Shown: in pieces, positions 1-11,978 of the stretch
Layout: each line of letters opens with the position of its first letter
Position numbering within the stretch: position 1 is the first letter of the stretch
DNA from: an uncultured Acidobacteriota bacterium
Lineage (GTDB): Bacteria; Acidobacteriota; Vicinamibacteria; Vicinamibacterales; UBA2999
Assembly (NCBI GenBank): GCA_902826515.1
Contig: CADEFD010000033.1
Coordinates: forward strand, 1 to 42,407
Reading direction: 5' to 3'
Length of the DNA: 42,407 bases
Program-made: the position numbers and the translations under genes
The notes under the pieces: generated by a model
Database searches by the model: none
The model's input: the letters and a program-made list of their open reading frames with translations, nothing else
What the model was told of the DNA's origin: nothing

Positions 1-2
1 CG

Positions 3-284
3 ATCGTGAAGGAGCTGTCGCACCTGCCGGTGTTCGTCGATCCGAGCCACGGCACGGGACGACGCGACAAGGTAGCGCCGATGGCCCGCGCCGCGGCGGC
101 CGCCGGCGCCGACGGCCTGCTCATCGAGGTGCACTGCGATCCGGATCACGCCTGGTCCGACGGCGCGCAGTCGCTCTTCCCGGTGCAGTTCGAACGCCTG
201 ATGGCGGAACTCCGTATCATCGCCCCGGCCATCGGCCGCAGCATCTGCCTCGAGCCGATGGCGCGCCGCGGCTGGGCGCGCTAG
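3..284 (+). CDS. aroF: 3-deoxy-7-phosphoheptulonate (DAHP) synthase, C-terminal fragment
   Basis: The reading frame enters from the left edge, so only the last 93 or so codons are present. The visible part carries the C-terminal signatures of the DAHP synthase class related to KDO8P synthase (AroA-beta type): [12 protein letters not shown], then [21 protein letters not shown]. In that family these His, Glu and Asp residues bind the metal and phosphate in the condensation of phosphoenolpyruvate with erythrose 4-phosphate, the first step of the shikimate pathway. The C-terminus stops shortly after the barrel, with no chorismate mutase or ACT extension on this side. The next gene, tyrA, starts 4 nt after the stop, so both steps of tyrosine synthesis are probably on one transcript. 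The N-terminus and any fused regulatory domain lie outside the window. Confidence 0.9.
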   Translation: MVKELSHLPVFVDPSHGTGRRDKVAPMARAAAAAGADGLLIEVHCDPDHAWSDGAQSLFPVQFERLMAELRIIAPAIGRSICLEPMARRGWAR

Positions 285-288
285 CCCG

Positions 289-1122
289 GTGACCGCCGCG
301 CCGTTTGAGCGGCTGCTCGTCGTCGGCGCGGGACTGCTGGGCACGTCGGTGGCCCTGGCCGCGAAGCGCCGCTGGCCCGCCGTGCACGTGACCGCGATGG
401 ACGCCGTGGCGCGCACACACGCGCCGTTCGACGTCCACCTCGACGCGGAGGCCCCGCTGCCGGCGTTCGATCTGGCAGTGTTGGCGGTGCCGATCGACGC
501 GTATGCCGTCTGGATGCGGCGCCTCGCCCGCGAGGCCCAGGGCTGCGCGGTGACCGACGTGGGCAGCGTGAAGCGCCGCCCGCACATGCAGGCGGTGGCC
601 ACCGGACTCTCGACCTTCGTCGGCGGACATCCGATGGCCGGCGGCTCGAGGCCGGGTCCCGAGCACGCGCGCGCGACGCTCTTCGACGACCGGCCGTGGT
701 TTCTGACTGGCGGCGACGCGCCGCCGGAAGCGGTCGAACGTGCGCGGGCGTTCGCCGAAGGCTGCGGCGCCCGCGTCATCGAGACCGACCCCGACACCCA
801 CGACGCCGCCGTCGCCGCCATCAGTCACCTGCCGCAGGCCGTCGCGAGCGTGCTCATGGCCACGGTGGCCGGCGCGGCCGACGATGCCGCGCTGGCCGCG
901 GCGGCCGGCGGACTTCGCGATTCGACGCGGATCGCCGAAGGACCGGTGGGCATGTGGCAGCCGGTCTTCGCGTCGAACGCCGACCTGCTCTCGCCGCTCG
1001 TGCGCGCCACGGCAGCCCGGCTGCTCGCCCTGGCCGACGCCCTCGACGCGGCCGACGCCGAGGTGGTGCAGACGCTCTTCCGCGACGCCAACGCCGGCCG
1101 CCGGCGCCTGCCGCCGTTATAA
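289..1122 (+). CDS. tyrA: Prephenate/arogenate dehydrogenase
   Basis: NAD(P)-dependent oxidative decarboxylation of prephenate (or arogenate) toward tyrosine. The 277-residue protein opens with a Rossmann dinucleotide motif GAGLLG (residues 13-18). It continues with VTDVGSVK (about 88-95) and the family motif GGHPMAGG, whose His114 corresponds to the catalytic histidine. A second conserved SHLPQ block lies near 179-183 at the start of the helical dimerisation domain. There is no fused chorismate mutase and no C-terminal ACT domain, so feedback inhibition through ACT is not expected. The start is GTG, 4 nt after the DAHP synthase stop, which indicates translational coupling. Whether it prefers prephenate or arogenate cannot be read from the sequence. 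Confidence 0.93.
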   Translation: MTAAPFERLLVVGAGLLGTSVALAAKRRWPAVHVTAMDAVARTHAPFDVHLDAEAPLPAFDLAVLAVPIDAYAVWMRRLAREAQGCAVTDVGSVKRRPHMQAVATGLSTFVGGHPMAGGSRPGPEHARATLFDDRPWFLTGGDAPPEAVERARAFAEGCGARVIETDPDTHDAAVAAISHLPQAVASVLMATVAGAADDAALAAAAGGLRDSTRIAEGPVGMWQPVFASNADLLSPLVRATAARLLALADALDAADAEVVQTLFRDANAGRRRLPPL

Positions 1123-1123
1123 T
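1118..1123 (+). promoter_or_regulatory. -10 box, leaderless promoter of the CoA-transferase operon
   Basis: TATAAT lies at the 3' end of tyrA, 6 nt before the ATG at 1130, which would place the transcription start on the A of the start codon. No convincing -35 hexamer is visible 16-18 nt upstream. Confidence 0.6.
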
Positions 1124-1129
1124 CGCGGC

Positions 1130-1822
1130 ATGCAGAAGGTTGTTCGCGACGCGGAAGCGGCCGTCGAGGCCGTGCACGACGGCGCCACGATCATGATGGG
1201 CGGATTCGGCGTGTGCGGGGTGCCCGAGCACCTCATCGCCGCGCTGCACCGGAAGGGCGTGCGCGACCTCACCATCGTCAGCAACAACGCCGGCACCGAC
1301 GACCACGGCGTCGGCGTGCTGCTCAGAGCGCGGCAGATCCGCAAGATGATTTCGACCTACGTGGGCGAGAACAAGGAATTCGAGCGGCAGTATCTCCAGA
1401 AGGAGATCGAGGTCGAACTCGTGCCGCAGGGCACCTTCTCCGAACGCATCCGCGCCGGCGGCGCCGGCATCGCCGCGTTCTACACGCCGACCGGCGTCGG
1501 CACCGTCGTCGCCGAGGGCAAGGACGTGCGCGAGTTCGACGGGCGGCTCTACGTGATGGAGCGGAGCCTCACCGCCGACTTCGCGTTCGTAAAGGCGTGG
1601 ACGGGCGATACCGTCGGGAACCTCGTCTACCGGCGCACCACGCGCAACTTCAACCCCATGATGGCCACGGCCGCGAAAGTCACCATCGCCGAGGTCGAAC
1701 ACCTGGTCGAGGCGGGGCAGATCGTGCCCGACCACGTGCACACCCCCGGGATCTTCGTGAAGCGGATCTTCCAGGGTACGGCCTTCAGCCGCAAGATCGA
1801 GAAGCGCACGGTGAGGGCCTGA
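1130..1822 (+). CDS. 3-oxoacid CoA-transferase, subunit A
   Basis: Alpha subunit of a two-subunit succinyl-CoA:3-ketoacid or acetate:acetoacetate CoA-transferase (ScoA/AtoD family, 230 residues). It moves CoA onto acetoacetate or related short-chain 3-oxoacids. The N-terminal glycine-rich stretch [16 protein letters not shown] (about 21-36) and the segments [29 protein letters not shown] and [27 protein letters not shown] are characteristic of this subunit. The ATG at 1130 was chosen because homology begins at MQKVVRDAE and a -10 box sits 6 nt before it. The frame is open further upstream inside tyrA, but that part looks like shadow sequence. Subunit B follows after 2 nt, and an AtoE-like transporter is four genes downstream, so acetoacetate/butyrate use is the likely pathway. 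Confidence 0.93.
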   Translation: MQKVVRDAEAAVEAVHDGATIMMGGFGVCGVPEHLIAALHRKGVRDLTIVSNNAGTDDHGVGVLLRARQIRKMISTYVGENKEFERQYLQKEIEVELVPQGTFSERIRAGGAGIAAFYTPTGVGTVVAEGKDVREFDGRLYVMERSLTADFAFVKAWTGDTVGNLVYRRTTRNFNPMMATAAKVTIAEVEHLVEAGQIVPDHVHTPGIFVKRIFQGTAFSRKIEKRTVRA

Positions 1823-1824
1823 CC

Positions 1825-2472
<648 letters not shown>

Positions 2473-2479
2473 GGCGGCC

Positions 2480-2887
2480 GTGGACGGCGGCGCCGCACCG
2501 CTCACGCTCCCGGCATGCCTGGTGGCCGCGCTCGTGGCCGAGGCCACCGCCGCGGCCCCACGCGAGGCCTGCGGACTGCTTGTCGGCCACGGCCACGACG
2601 TGCACCGGATCGTGCCGGCGGCGAACGTGGACCCGTCGCCCACGCGCTACACGATCGACCCAGCGGCGCACTTCGCGGCGCTGCGCGACGCGCGGCGCGA
2701 CGGCCTGGCGGTCATCGGGGCCTATCACTCACATCCGGCCGGCGGGTCCCGCCCGTCACCGGCCGATACGGCCGAGGCCGCGCCGGACTTCCTCTATGTC
2801 ATCGTCGGCCTCGTGCCGTCGCCTGCGGTGGCGGCATGGCGGCTGGTCGACGGGAACTTCGTGGGGCTCGGGCTCGTCCGTACGTGA
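2480..2887 (+). CDS. Stand-alone JAMM/Mov34 (M67) family metallopeptidase
   Basis: A 135-residue zinc peptidase of the JAB1/MPN/Mov34 superfamily. The complete JAMM motif is present: Glu29 in REACGLLVG, then His83-x-His85, seven residues, Ser93, two residues, Asp96 (YHSHP...SPAD). In bacteria such proteins often trim the C-terminus of ubiquitin-like sulfur carriers (MoaD/ThiS-like). No such carrier, ThiF-like E1 or cysteine synthase is visible nearby, so the substrate is unknown. It begins with GTG 7 nt after subunit B and is followed closely by the polymer-forming membrane protein. It therefore appears to travel in the CoA-transferase transcript. The active site is intact, so the enzyme should be functional. 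Confidence 0.85.
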   Translation: MDGGAAPLTLPACLVAALVAEATAAAPREACGLLVGHGHDVHRIVPAANVDPSPTRYTIDPAAHFAALRDARRDGLAVIGAYHSHPAGGSRPSPADTAEAAPDFLYVIVGLVPSPAVAAWRLVDGNFVGLGLVRT

Positions 2888-2922
2888 CGAGACGGGCGCA
2901 GGGTCGCCCGCCGGGAGGCGGC

Positions 2923-4326
2923 ATGGCAGCAGGGACATCGCGGAAGGTGAGTCGCGCCGTGCGCGTGGTGCTGGCACTGGCCGCACTCTCGGCGGTCATC
3001 TCCGTGCGCGCCGCGGAACAGCCCGACAGGGTTGGCGCCGACGAGGCGCTGCGGCGCCAGGTCGAGGCGCGCTTCGAGATCGTGCCGCTGCGCGACGGCA
3101 TCGCGCTCGCCGGACGCACCGCCGACCGCCGCATCGAAATCGACCGCGGCGTGGTGCTGAGCCGCGGGGTGCCGCTCTCAGGCGAGGAACTCCGCCGCCG
3201 TTTCGGCGCCGACGCCGACCTCGTGCTGCGCCTCTCGTACCTCGACAACGAAGCCCTGCGCCGGCTGTTCGCCGGCAGCACGCCACCGGTGGCGCCTCCG
3301 ACTCCCACCCCGGCCGCGGCTGCCAACCCGGCGCCGCCTCCGCAGCCCGCAAGCCCCCCCGCGCCGCCCGTGTTCGACCGTCCGTCAGCCGCCGAAGCGC
3401 AACCGGTCTACCGCCGCACCGGCGCCCGGCTCGGCGTGGCCAAGCCGATCGTCGTGGCCGCTGATGAAGAAGTGACCGACGGCGTCTTCTCGCTCGGCGG
3501 CAGCGTGCGGATCGAGGGCCGCGTCCGTGAAGACGTCGTCGTCGTCGGCAGCGACCTGACGCTCGGACCCACCGCTGACGTACGCGGCGACCTTACAATC
3601 GTGGGCGGCACACTCACCATGGCCGAGGGCGCGCGCCACTCCGGCGCCGTGCACCACGCCGAAGGTGCCTCGTGGCCGCGCTGGTCGTGGCCCACGGTGG
3701 GCTGGTCGTGGTTCGAGCCGGGCGGCGCCGCGAGCTGGCTGCCGCTGGCCGGCACCACCACGCGCATCCTGCTGCTGGCCATCGCGATGGTGGCCGTCGC
3801 CTTCTTCGCGCGGAGCCGCGTGACGCGTATCGGCGCCGCTGCCGTGGCGACGCCCGTGCGTGCCGGCCTCGTCGGCCTCGCCGCGCAGGCGGTCTTCGTG
3901 CCGGCGCTCATCGTCGTCGCCATCGTGATGGCCATCACCATCGTCGGCCTGCCGTTCGTGGCGATCGTGGTGCCGCTGGCCGTGTTCGCGATGCTCGCGA
4001 CGATGGTGCTCGGCTTCACGAGCCTGGCGGCACGCCTCGGCGAGCACGTCACCGGCAACGACACCGTCGTGTCGGTGCTCGCCGGTCTCGTCATCATCGT
4101 GCTGCCGACATTCCTCGCGCGCCTCGCCGGCGTGGGCCCGGACGCGCTGCGCGCCGTGACCGTGACTCTCCTGGTCGTCGGCACCATCGTCGAGTACGTC
4201 GTCTGGACGGTGGGCCTCGGTGCCGCGGTCATGACCGGACTTGGCCGCTGGGCCGTCGTTCCGCCGCCCGTGCCGCCGCGGTCGATGTCGGGCGATCCGG
4301 TCGTCGAGCCGTCGGCCGTCATGTAA
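2923..4326 (+). CDS. Exported polymer-forming (bactofilin-like repeat) multi-pass membrane protein
   Basis: A 467-residue protein. Residues 1-35 include a basic start and hydrophobic stretch ending near VRAAEQ, which looks like a signal peptide. An alpha/beta region to about 125 is followed by a Pro/Ala-rich linker (about 125-155). Next is a short right-handed beta repeat (about 180-245: GVFSLGGSVRIEGRVREDVVVVGSD, then DLTLGPTADVRGDLTIVGGTL) resembling bactofilin or polymer-forming cytoskeletal repeats. Several strongly hydrophobic segments (about 278-430) form a membrane domain. The ATG at 2923 has GGGAGG 4 nt upstream. Such architecture suggests a surface or envelope scaffold anchored in the inner membrane, but the function is not established. 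It lies between the JAMM peptidase and the fatty acid transporter. Confidence 0.7.
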   Translation: MAAGTSRKVSRAVRVVLALAALSAVISVRAAEQPDRVGADEALRRQVEARFEIVPLRDGIALAGRTADRRIEIDRGVVLSRGVPLSGEELRRRFGADADLVLRLSYLDNEALRRLFAGSTPPVAPPTPTPAAAANPAPPPQPASPPAPPVFDRPSAAEAQPVYRRTGARLGVAKPIVVAADEEVTDGVFSLGGSVRIEGRVREDVVVVGSDLTLGPTADVRGDLTIVGGTLTMAEGARHSGAVHHAEGASWPRWSWPTVGWSWFEPGGAASWLPLAGTTTRILLLAIAMVAVAFFARSRVTRIGAAAVATPVRAGLVGLAAQAVFVPALIVVAIVMAITIVGLPFVAIVVPLAVFAMLATMVLGFTSLAARLGEHVTGNDTVVSVLAGLVIIVLPTFLARLAGVGPDALRAVTVTLLVVGTIVEYVVWTVGLGAAVMTGLGRWAVVPPPVPPRSMSGDPVVEPSAVM

Positions 4327-4354
4327 CGCGCCCCGATCACGCGGCCCCGGCGGC

Positions 4355-4360
4355 TACAAT
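4355..4360 (+). promoter_or_regulatory. -10 box, leaderless promoter of the atoE-like gene
   Basis: TACAAT is followed by exactly 6 nt and then the GTG start at 4367. It means the transporter can be transcribed apart from the upstream CoA-transferase genes. Confidence 0.55.
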
Positions 4361-4366
4361 GGCCGC

Positions 4367-5704
4367 GTGTTCGCCCGTGTCGCCACGCTGCTTGCCACCG
4401 TCGCCGAGCGGTATGTGCCGAGCGCGTTTGCGATCGCGGTGCTGCTGACCGGCGTGACCTTCGCCGGCGCCATCGCCATCGGCGCCACGCCTGGTGATGC
4501 CGTGGTGGCCTGGGGCCACGGCTTCTGGGCGCTCAGCCCGTTCGCGATGCAGATGGCGCTCGTGGTGCTCACGGGCTTCCTCGTCTCCACGGCGCCCCCG
4601 GTCGACCGGCTGTTCCGACTGGTGGCCCTGGCCGCCGGCTCGCCGGCCAGGGCGGCCACGCTCATGGCGGTCGTGTCGATGCTGCTCGCCTGGCTGCACT
4701 GGGGCCTGAGCCTCGTCGGCTCGGCGATGCTCGTGCGCCACATCGCCCGCGCGCAGCCGCGCGTGGATTTCCGCCTGCTCGTCGCCGCCGCCTACCTCGG
4801 CATGGGCACGACCTGGCATGCGGGCCTGAGTGGTTCGGTGCCGTTGCTGATGGCCTCGCCAGGCAATTTCCTCGAGAAGACTTCCGGCCTCGTGCCCCTT
4901 GCCGCGACGACCTTCGCGCCCTTCAACCTGGGCCTGGCCGCCGTGGTCACCGTGGTGATGGCGGCGGTGGTGTGGCGGCTGCATCCGGCCGCGGCCGACG
5001 CGGTCACGGTCTCGCCGGACGCGCTCGATGCGCTCGAACGTTTCACGCCGCCCCCGGCGCCGCCGGCCCGCACGTTCGCGGCCTGGTGTGACAACACACG
5101 CGTGCTGCCGTACGCACTCGGCGCCGTCGGCGCGGCGTGGCTGGCCTCGTACGTGCGCGCGTCGGGGCTGCAGTTGACGCTCGATGTGTTGAATTTCGTG
5201 TTCCTGATGACGGCAATCGTGCTGCACGGACGCCTGGCGTCGGTGATGGCGGCAGGGGAGCAGGGGGCGCGACTCCTGGCCGGTGTCGTGCTGCAGTTCC
5301 CGTTGTACGCCGGCATGTACGGCATCATCGAAGGCACCGGGCTCGCCCGCGTGCTGGGCGATGCGATCGCGCGCACGGCCACGCGCGATACGCTGCCGCT
5401 CGCGCTCTATTGGTATTCGAGCGCGCTCAACTATTTCGTGCCGTCTGGCGGCTCGAAGTGGGCGGTCGAGGCGCCGTTCATCATCGACGCCGCACGCCGG
5501 CTCGGCGTCGGCCTCGACGAGGTCATCCTCGCGTATGCGTGGGGCGACATGGCCTCGAACCTGATCCAGCCGTTCTGGGCGCTGCCGCTCCTCGCGGCCG
5601 CCCGTCTCGGCTTCCGCGACATCATGGGCTATGCGGCGATCTGCTTCGCCGTCGTCAGCGTCGTGGTCTCGCTTGCGTTCTGGCTGCTGCCGCTCGCGCG
5701 CTGA
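4367..5704 (+). CDS. atoE: Short-chain fatty acid transporter, AtoE family
   Basis: A 445-residue polytopic inner-membrane carrier. The opening RVATLLATVAERYVPSAFAIAVLLTG and the later segments TWHAGLSGSVPLLMASPGNF, SSALNYFVPSGGSKWAVEAPFI and YAWGDMASNLIQPFWALPLL are characteristic of the AtoE/short-chain fatty acid transporter family, which takes up acetoacetate and butyrate-like acids. About a dozen hydrophobic segments can be counted. The GTG at 4367 is preferred because family homology starts there and a -10 hexamer lies 6 nt before it. The position just after a CoA-transferase pair fits uptake followed by CoA activation. The two intervening genes (JAMM peptidase and polymer-forming protein) are not part of classical ato operons. 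Confidence 0.9.
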   Translation: MFARVATLLATVAERYVPSAFAIAVLLTGVTFAGAIAIGATPGDAVVAWGHGFWALSPFAMQMALVVLTGFLVSTAPPVDRLFRLVALAAGSPARAATLMAVVSMLLAWLHWGLSLVGSAMLVRHIARAQPRVDFRLLVAAAYLGMGTTWHAGLSGSVPLLMASPGNFLEKTSGLVPLAATTFAPFNLGLAAVVTVVMAAVVWRLHPAAADAVTVSPDALDALERFTPPPAPPARTFAAWCDNTRVLPYALGAVGAAWLASYVRASGLQLTLDVLNFVFLMTAIVLHGRLASVMAAGEQGARLLAGVVLQFPLYAGMYGIIEGTGLARVLGDAIARTATRDTLPLALYWYSSALNYFVPSGGSKWAVEAPFIIDAARRLGVGLDEVILAYAWGDMASNLIQPFWALPLLAAARLGFRDIMGYAAICFAVVSVVVSLAFWLLPLAR

Positions 5705-5727
5705 CGCGCACGCCCGTGCACAGAATC

Positions 5728-5743
5728 GCCGGCGCCCGCCGGC
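5728..5743 (+). terminator. Possible terminator hairpin after atoE
   Basis: GCCGGC-GCCC-GCCGGC forms a perfect 6-bp stem with a 4-nt loop 24 nt after the atoE stop. There is no T-tract, so it is weak evidence for intrinsic termination. Confidence 0.3.
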
Positions 5744-5762
5744 AGGCCCGGCGGCGCGATGT

Positions 5763-5768
5763 TAGACT
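5763..5768 (+). promoter_or_regulatory. -10 box of pepA (leadered)
   Basis: TAGACT lies 35 nt before the pepA ATG, predicting a leader of nearly 30 nt. Consistent with a leadered mRNA, a ribosome binding site (GAGG, 5793-5796) precedes the ATG by 7 nt. Confidence 0.45.
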
Positions 5769-5803
5769 ACTCAGCTGTCTGCCCCCCGGCATGAGGTCTT
5801 TCG

Positions 5804-7285
5804 ATGCACAGTCCGTTCGAGCTGCCCCTGTTGCGCGCCGTCACGACGCCGCCGGACACCGTGTCCGCCGACGTGGTCGTCGCGCTGTTTGCGGGTGAGC
5901 CGGCCGACGTCTTCCATTCGCGGCTGCCCGCCGCGGCCCGCAGTGAATTCGACGCCGCCCTGACGCGCGGCGAACCGCTCGCCGACATGGGGCACGTCCT
6001 CGTGGCCGGCTCCGCGGGCGGCGGTCGGTGCCTGGTCGTCGGCGCCGGCGCCGGCGCGCTCACGCCCGACCGTCTGCGCCGCGCGGTGGCGACGGCGGCC
6101 CACTGGGCGCGCGATCATCGGTGCGGCCGGCTGGCCGTCGACCTCTCGCACCTGACGGCCGACGTCGAGGTCCTCACGGCGGCAGCGGCCGAAGCGGTCG
6201 TGGTGGCCAACTTCAATCACGGCCATCTGAAAGCTGTCGCGCCGTTGCCGCCGGTGACCGAGGCGACCTTCGTGATCGCGGCCGGGCGCACGGCGGCCCT
6301 CGAACGCGGCCTCGTCATCGGCGAAGCGGTGAACCAGGCGCGGCTGCTCACGAACGAACCCGGCAACGTGCTCACGCCGCGCGAGCTCGCGGACCGCGCC
6401 GTGGCCTTGACGGCCGAGCCTGGCGTACACGCCGAGGTGCTCGGGCCCGAGGCGATCGAGGCGCTCGGCATGGGCCTGCTGCTCGGTGTCGCGAAGGGTT
6501 CGGCCGAACCGCCGCGCCTGCTGTGCCTGACCTACACGCCGCCCGGCGTCACGGACGGCCCGGTGCTCGGGCTCGTCGGCAAGGGCATCACCTTCGACAC
6601 CGGCGGCATCTCGATCAAACCGGCCGACGGCATGGACCGCATGAAGGATGACATGGCGGGCGCCGCGGCCGTCATCGGCGCCGTGCGCGCCATCGCCCGA
6701 CTGGGCATTCCGCGCAGGGTGGTCGCCGTCGTGCCCACCACCGAGAACATGCCTGGCGGGAAGGCCCTCAAGCCGGGCGACGTCATCCGCGGTGCCGCCG
6801 GCATCACGGTCGAAGTGAACAACACCGACGCCGAAGGACGCCTCGTGCTCGGTGATGGCCTCTGGTACGCGAAGCAGAAGGGCGCCACGCACGTCGTCGA
6901 CGTCGCCACGCTGACCGGCGCCTGTGTGGTCGCGCTCGGCAAGGTGACATCGGGACTCTTCGGCTCGGTGCCGGCCTTCACCGACCAGGTGAAACAGGCG
7001 GCCGCGCGGGCCGGCGAAGCGGTGTGGGAGCTGCCGCTCGGGCCCGACTACAAGGACATCATGAAGAGCGAGATCGCCGACATGGTGAACAGCGGCGGCC
7101 GCGCCGCCGGCGCCATCTCGGCGGCGGTGTTCCTGCGCGAGTTCGTCGGCGAGACGCCGTGGGCGCATCTCGACATCGCCGGCACCGCCTGGATCGACGA
7201 CGCCCGGCCGTGGGCGACCAAAGGCGCATCGGGCGTCATGGTGCGCACGCTCGTCGAGCTGGCGGCCGGCAACCTGCCGCGCTGA
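5804..7285 (+). CDS. pepA: Leucyl (cytosol) aminopeptidase, M17 family
   Basis: A 493-residue M17 aminopeptidase that removes N-terminal residues from peptides in the cytoplasm, using two metal ions. The N-terminal macro-like domain (about 1-170) is less conserved. The catalytic half contains GKGITFDTGGISIKP (Lys260 and Asp265 as metal ligands), then the family signature NTDAEGRL with Asp342, Glu344 and Arg346. KPGDVIRG and DVATLTGACVVALG are also typical. Length matches the family. The ATG at 5804 has GAGG 7 nt upstream. Some PepA proteins also bind DNA, but nothing in this sequence shows that. The small membrane-protein gene downstream has its own promoter. Confidence 0.95.
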   Translation: MHSPFELPLLRAVTTPPDTVSADVVVALFAGEPADVFHSRLPAAARSEFDAALTRGEPLADMGHVLVAGSAGGGRCLVVGAGAGALTPDRLRRAVATAAHWARDHRCGRLAVDLSHLTADVEVLTAAAAEAVVVANFNHGHLKAVAPLPPVTEATFVIAAGRTAALERGLVIGEAVNQARLLTNEPGNVLTPRELADRAVALTAEPGVHAEVLGPEAIEALGMGLLLGVAKGSAEPPRLLCLTYTPPGVTDGPVLGLVGKGITFDTGGISIKPADGMDRMKDDMAGAAAVIGAVRAIARLGIPRRVVAVVPTTENMPGGKALKPGDVIRGAAGITVEVNNTDAEGRLVLGDGLWYAKQKGATHVVDVATLTGACVVALGKVTSGLFGSVPAFTDQVKQAAARAGEAVWELPLGPDYKDIMKSEIADMVNSGGRAAGAISAAVFLREFVGETPWAHLDIAGTAWIDDARPWATKGASGVMVRTLVELAAGNLPR

Positions 7286-7293
7286 CGGGCTGT

Positions 7294-7299
7294 TAGAAT
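7294..7299 (+). promoter_or_regulatory. -10 box, leaderless promoter of the small membrane protein
   Basis: TAGAAT is followed by exactly 6 nt and then the GTG at 7306, 8 nt after the pepA stop. Confidence 0.55.
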
Positions 7300-7305
7300 C
7301 GGGGG

Positions 7306-7554
7306 GTGAGCCAGACCGCGCCGCCCGAAGCGATCAACGTCACGCCGGTCTACCGGACCGGCGAGCAGGAACCCACTCGTGAGGTCAGCATGATCGACGT
7401 CACGGTGTCGGCCTTCCATCTCACCGGGCTCATCATGGGCGGTGCGCTCGTCGCCGGACTGCTCGTGGGCGCCACCTACGTGTGGTTCCGCAAAGGCCGC
7501 GCCGTCACGACCATCGAGGCGCGCGGCAACAACCACAACTTCCTGCGCGAGTAG
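7306..7554 (+). CDS. Small single-pass membrane protein of unknown function
   Basis: An 82-residue protein I do not recognise. Residues 1-35 are polar, with a Thr/Glu-rich stretch. Residues about 36-60 (FHLTGLIMGGALVAGLLVGATYVWF) form one clear transmembrane helix, followed by RKGR, which predicts a cytoplasmic C-terminus. The tail AVTTIEARGNNHNFLRE is polar. The GTG start fits a -10 box 6 nt upstream, and the codon use matches the neighbours, which together support a real gene. It faces the amidase gene across a 25-nt convergent gap. Confidence 0.65.
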   Translation: MSQTAPPEAINVTPVYRTGEQEPTREVSMIDVTVSAFHLTGLIMGGALVAGLLVGATYVWFRKGRAVTTIEARGNNHNFLRE

Positions 7555-7579
7555 GCACGCGACGTCGCCCGGGCGCGCC

Positions 7580-9570
7580 TCAGCGCGTGGCGACGGCCGA
7601 CTGCCGCTTGAGCGACCGCTGGTACTGCACGACCGCCGTCTGCAGCGACTCGGCGATCTTCTGGCGGTAGGCCGGCGTCTTGATGAGCGCCGCTTCCTGG
7701 CGGTTCGTGATGAAGCCGATCTCGGCGAGAATGCTCGGCATCTGCGCGCCGATGAGCACCACGAACGGCGCCTTCTTCACGCCGCGGTTGCGCATGCCGG
7801 TGTTGGTCTTCGACAGGCGCGCGGTGAGCGACTGCTGCACCATCGCCGCCAGATCACGCGACTCGTCGAGCTTGTTGTTGAGCGCAATCGCCCGCACGAT
7901 GCCTGGCAGGTTGTGCATGCCGCCGGCCGCGGTCGCGTTCTCGCGCGCCGCCACCGCCTCGGCTTCAGGATTCGACGCGAAGCTGAGGTAGTAGACCTCG
8001 ATGCCGCTCGCCTTCGGGTTGCGGCTGGCGTTGGCGTGGATCGAGAGGAACAGGTCCGCGCCCTCGCGATTGGCGATTGCCGGGCGCTGTTCGAGCGGGA
8101 TGAAGACATTGGTGCGCCGCGTCAGCACGACGTCGAAGCCGTCCTTGACGAGCAGCTTCTCGAGCCGCAGGGCGACGTCGAGCACGAGGCGCGCTTCGTT
8201 CGTGCCCGAGGTGAGCGTGCCCGGATCGTGACCGCCGTGGCCGGCGTCGATGACGATGCGCGAGATGCCGAGACCGAGCTGCCGCGCCAGCGAGAAGCTG
8301 CCGTCGGTATTGGCGGCGGGCACGGTGGGGGCCGGCGCGGTCGAGACGAGCGGCGCGCGTTCGGGCGCGGGCGGCGGGACGGCCGTCGGCGCGGGCACCA
8401 CCGGAGGCACCGGCGTGGACGCGGGTGCGGTGCCCGACGCACTCTCCGGCGCCGGGCCAGGGGCGAACTCGTCGACTTCCGGCGGCGCCGGGCGCGGCGA
8501 GAGGTCGGCGTCCCGTTCGTCCGAGAGCCGCACGTCGGGGCCGGCGTCCACCGTGACCGGCACGACCGGCGCGGACGGCGCCGCGACCACCGGCGCGGCC
8601 GGCACGATCGCGGGCATCGCGGCGGGAGCCGCCGGCGCAGACGGCGGAGCCGCCACGGGCACGGCGGCGCTCAGGGTGCGCGGCGCCCGCGCGGCCACGG
8701 GTCGTTCGGCATCGATGACGACGCGGTAGGGGTTGTAGAGCGTGAAGACGCTGACCGGCGTGGCGCCGTCCAGGTCCAGCACCACCCGCACCGCCCCCGT
8801 GCGGCGCCCCACGCGCACCTGGCGGACGGCGCCGCCGTCGTAGCGGATGGCGGCATCCTGCAGCGGTTCGGCGGTCGTGGCCCCGAACAGGTCTACGAAC
8901 GCGCGCGGCGGGCCATCGAGCACTTCGTGCGAGAACGGCGTCTCGCGATCGAGCGCGAGCGTGATGCGCACGGTGGTGTCGAGCACGGCGCGTTCGATGG
9001 CGCGCAGCGTGGCCACCGCCGGCAGCGTGCTGGTGCTCGCGGCCGTGGCCGCAGGGGGCGCCGGCGCGGCGACCGGAGCCGCGGCGGGCGCGGCGGCAAT
9101 GCGCGGTGACGGCGGCGCCTTATCCGACGCCGGCACGATCGCGTCGAGCGTCCGCACCGCGACGCGTGCCTGCTGACGAAGCGGACTTGCCGGGTACTCG
9201 CGCACGAGCCAGTCGAAGTACTTCTGCGCCGCCACGCGGTCGGCGGCCCGGCCGAAGCGGGCGTAAAGATGCTGCGAGAGTGTCGCCGCCTGCATCAGCG
9301 CGTTGTCGCTGTAGCCGCTGGTGGGGAAGCGGCGCACCACCCCTTCGTAGGCGGCCAGCACGCGCCGCGCCGGCCGCACCACGCGATCGACGTCGGGCGT
9401 CGGCGCCGTCGGCGCGACCCGCTCGACCGCCGCGCGCGCCTCGGCCTCGCGCTGCTGCGCCGTTTCATAGCGCTCCCGCGCCGTCGGCGCCCGGCCGTCG
9501 AGGGCGGCCGCCGCCGACACGACGAGCGTGAGGGCGGCCAGCACGAGGCGCGCGGACGTGGAGCGTGTCA

Positions 9571-9571
<1 letters not shown>
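7580..9571 (-). CDS. N-acetylmuramoyl-L-alanine amidase with AMIN domain
   Basis: Periplasmic peptidoglycan amidase (AmiC-like, 663 residues) that cleaves the amide bond between MurNAc and the stem peptide during septum splitting. An N-terminal signal peptide (about 1-25) is followed by a helical region that may be TPR-like (about 30-145). An AMIN domain (about 189-290, ending VFTLYNPYRVVIDAERP) comes next, then a long Pro/Ala-rich linker, and the Amidase_3 domain (about 435-655). The zinc ligands are visible in IDAGHGGHDPG, the following Glu (TNEARLVLD) and SIHANA; the catalytic Glu is in EIGFITN. The ATG overlaps the ftsK stop by one base (TGATG). A GTG one codon earlier is the alternative start. 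Pairing with ftsK suits a division role. Confidence 0.92.
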
Positions 9572-11973
<2,402 letters not shown>

Positions 11974-11978
11974 GATCG

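Noticed and set aside
3285..3390. Pro/Ala-rich low-complexity stretch in the polymer-forming protein.
   Set aside because: It is a normal flexible linker between domains in GC-rich proteins. Similar linkers occur in the amidase and ftsK, so it is not a distinct repeat element.
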